NCBI GenBank assembly: GCA_028713395.1
Contig: JAQTOJ010000127.1
Span: forward strand, 1 to 5,901
From: Dehalococcoidales bacterium
GTDB lineage: Bacteria; Chloroflexota; Dehalococcoidia; Dehalococcoidales; Fen-1064
Direction: 5' to 3'
DNA length: 5,901 bases
The position numbers were made by a program, and so were the translations under genes. Of this stretch, positions 4,703 through 5,901 are shown in pieces; positions within the stretch are counted from its first letter, which is position 1, and the number at the start of each line of letters is the position of its first letter. The notes under the pieces were generated by a model. That model worked only from the letters and a program-made list of their open reading frames with translations. It had not been told where the DNA came from and did no database searches.

Positions 4703-5556
4703 GAGCGTTCTCTACTCCTGTAGGTGTTGTATAGTGTTTTCCACTCCGGAATCGTTAGAGTCTCGGCGCGGCGGTGGGAATCGATGCCGGCGTTTTCCAA
4801 TAAGGCTAACACATCTGCCCGCGGCATTGCCAGCCTTTGTGCCAGGGGATTCACGATCTGTTTGCGGTTGGCGCTGAAGCCGGCTTTCGCTAACATGAAA
4901 AACTCTGCGATGTCGGTAATGCCGGTTTCCGCGGCGGGATCGACATCGATTCTTAAAACGGCGGAATCGACATTCGGCGCGGGATAAAAACTGGCGGCGG
5001 GCACAACGGCCATGATTTTTGGCTCTCCGTAGAGCTGCACGCTGACGCTGAGCAGGCTCATTTTACCAGGTGGGGCGGTGATCTGCCCGGCCACTTCTTT
5101 TTGGGTCATCAGTACCAGCCGGGCAGGCTGGATTTTAGCTTCCAGAAAATGACGGATAACCGCCGAGGTGATGTAATAGGGCAGGTTCGCCACCACTTTA
5201 TAGGTTTTCACGCCGGAGGTTAACAACAGGGCCGCCGGATCTGTCTCCAGAATGTCCCGGTTAATGATAGTAACGTTTTTGTTGTTGGTGAATCGGTCTG
5301 CCAGTATGCCCGCAAGCCGGTCGTCCAGTTCCACCGCTATGACTTTACCCGCCAGTTTTGCCAACTCGTCAGTCATAACCCCCAAGCCGGGGCCGACTTC
5401 AATTACAGTATCTTGTTTCGTGAGTTCCGCGGCCGAGAGGATGCAATCGACCACCGTCTCATCGATCAAAAAGTTTTGCCCCAGCCCTTTGCGCGCCCGC
5501 AAATCATGCATCAACAGCAGTTTTTTAGTGCGCGCCAGCAAGGATTCAGACGGCAC
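4699..5556 (-). CDS. rsmA: 16S rRNA (adenine(1518)-N(6)/adenine(1519)-N(6))-dimethyltransferase
   Basis: RsmA (KsgA) uses S-adenosylmethionine to dimethylate two adjacent adenines in the 3'-terminal hairpin of 16S rRNA late in 30S assembly. The 285-residue protein has the N-terminal KGLGQNFLID (23-32), the SAM-binding VIEVGPGLGVMT (51-62), acidic Glu76 in VIAVELDDR for the ribose, RDIL (100-103), the catalytic NLPYYI (124-129), and a C-terminal helical domain with FSANRKQIVNPL. The start is GTG at 5556-5554, supported by AAGGTG (5569-5564) 7 nt upstream. The N-terminal extension before GQNFLID is similar in length to that of the Bacillus subtilis protein. It overlaps the upstream phospholipase gene by 11 nt and ispE downstream by 4 nt, which indicates one operon. 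Confidence 0.97.
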   Translation of the reverse strand: MPSESLLARTKKLLLMHDLRARKGLGQNFLIDETVVDCILSAAELTKQDTVIEVGPGLGVMTDELAKLAGKVIAVELDDRLAGILADRFTNNKNVTIINRDILETDPAALLLTSGVKTYKVVANLPYYITSAVIRHFLEAKIQPARLVLMTQKEVAGQITAPPGKMSLLSVSVQLYGEPKIMAVVPAASFYPAPNVDSAVLRIDVDPAAETGITDIAEFFMLAKAGFSANRKQIVNPLAQRLAMPRADVLALLENAGIDSHRRAETLTIPEWKTLYNTYRSRERS

Positions 5557-5901
5557 GGGTGGTCACCTTTTCCGGGACTAAACCGAGCTTTTTCTTGATC
5601 TTCGGGAGCATTAACTCGGTGGCTTTTCTCCCTTCCTGGATGCAGTCCTCCACTTTTTGAAAATCGGTATAACCGATGGCGGATGTATTGGGGAGGATCA
5701 CAATATCCGCCCCGCTGAGCGAAGTTTCGATCACTTTATTATTAAAAATGTACATTGTTTTCAGCATGATGGAAAAGATGGTGTGATGGTGCGGTTTCGG
5801 TTCCTGGTGATCGATTTTCGGCAGCACGTTCACGGCAATGATGACATCGGCTCCCATTTCTTTTACCAGGCGCACCGGCACCGGGTCCATAATCCCGCCG
5901 T
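5546..5901 (-). CDS. Patatin-like phospholipase, C-terminal part (cut by window edge)
   Basis: The frame enters from the right edge and gives 117 residues beginning GGIMDPVPVRLVKEMGADVI. The two bases at the edge (AC on the minus strand) fit the Asp codon of the family's DGG motif, so the catalytic Asp of the Ser-Asp dyad lies exactly at the boundary. The sequence D-G-G-x-x-(D/N)-x-x-P-V followed by GADVIIAVNV is typical of bacterial patatin/RssA-type lipid acyl hydrolases. The nucleophile-elbow GxSxG would lie outside the window. No membrane segment is seen in this part; a hydrolase acting on membrane lipids is inferred from the family. An internal ATG at 5890 is not the start. It overlaps rsmA by 11 nt and is probably cotranscribed with rsmA and ispE. 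Confidence 0.85.
   Translation of the reverse strand, partial: GGIMDPVPVRLVKEMGADVIIAVNVLPKIDHQEPKPHHHTIFSIMLKTMYIFNNKVIETSLSGADIVILPNTSAIGYTDFQKVEDCIQEGRKATELMLPKIKKKLGLVPEKVTTRAV

Overview
The window is about 5.9 kb of moderately GC-rich bacterial DNA with dense, ordinary chromosomal genes. It holds no RNA gene, no CRISPR array and no recognisable transposase. On the minus strand a patatin-like phospholipase, rsmA, ispE and rubrerythrin follow one another. A class II tRNA nucleotidyltransferase converges on them. This arrangement, together with a strict-anaerobe style rubrerythrin and the MEP isoprenoid pathway, recalls Dehalococcoidia (Chloroflexota, Dehalococcoides/Dehalogenimonas-like). 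That placement is a memory-based inference, not proven by the sequence.

Left part, plus strand (1-2176): the 3' part of an unrecognised gene (stop at 423-425) is followed by two tandem paralogous HAD-superfamily hydrolases (614-1330 and 1484-2176). They are about 40% identical by hand alignment. The two gaps in front of the HAD genes are packed with repeats. Both contain, in the same order, an array of 19-bp hairpin units and then a CTC-rich/GGAGAGG hairpin repeat. The first gap also holds a TGAGCGAAGTCGAA-type element, and the second holds an ATCGC...GCGAT element of a dispersed-repeat type. These repeats reach into coding sequence (the last 11 or so residues of the first HAD protein) and overlap or abut the ribosome binding sites of both HAD genes.

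Middle (2177-3246, plus strand): an 86-bp gap with a possible extended -10 promoter leads to a tRNA CCA-adding enzyme/poly(A) polymerase family gene. The catalytic head and neck look intact, but the protein is short at its C-terminus. Its stop lies 2 bp from the stop of the convergent rubrerythrin gene.

Right part, minus strand (3249-5901): patatin-like phospholipase (cut by the window edge just at its catalytic DGG motif), rsmA and ispE overlap by 11 and 4 nt and form a tightly coupled operon. A short intrinsic terminator follows ispE. The likely rubrerythrin promoter is embedded in it: a perfect TATAAT 17 bp downstream of a weak -35 that lies in the terminator loop. rsmA (ribosome maturation) and ispE (isoprenoid precursors) are housekeeping genes, while rubrerythrin is an oxidative-stress gene that appears to have its own promoter.

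I see no convincing new multi-gene system. The most interesting material is the layered small-repeat architecture around the HAD pair.
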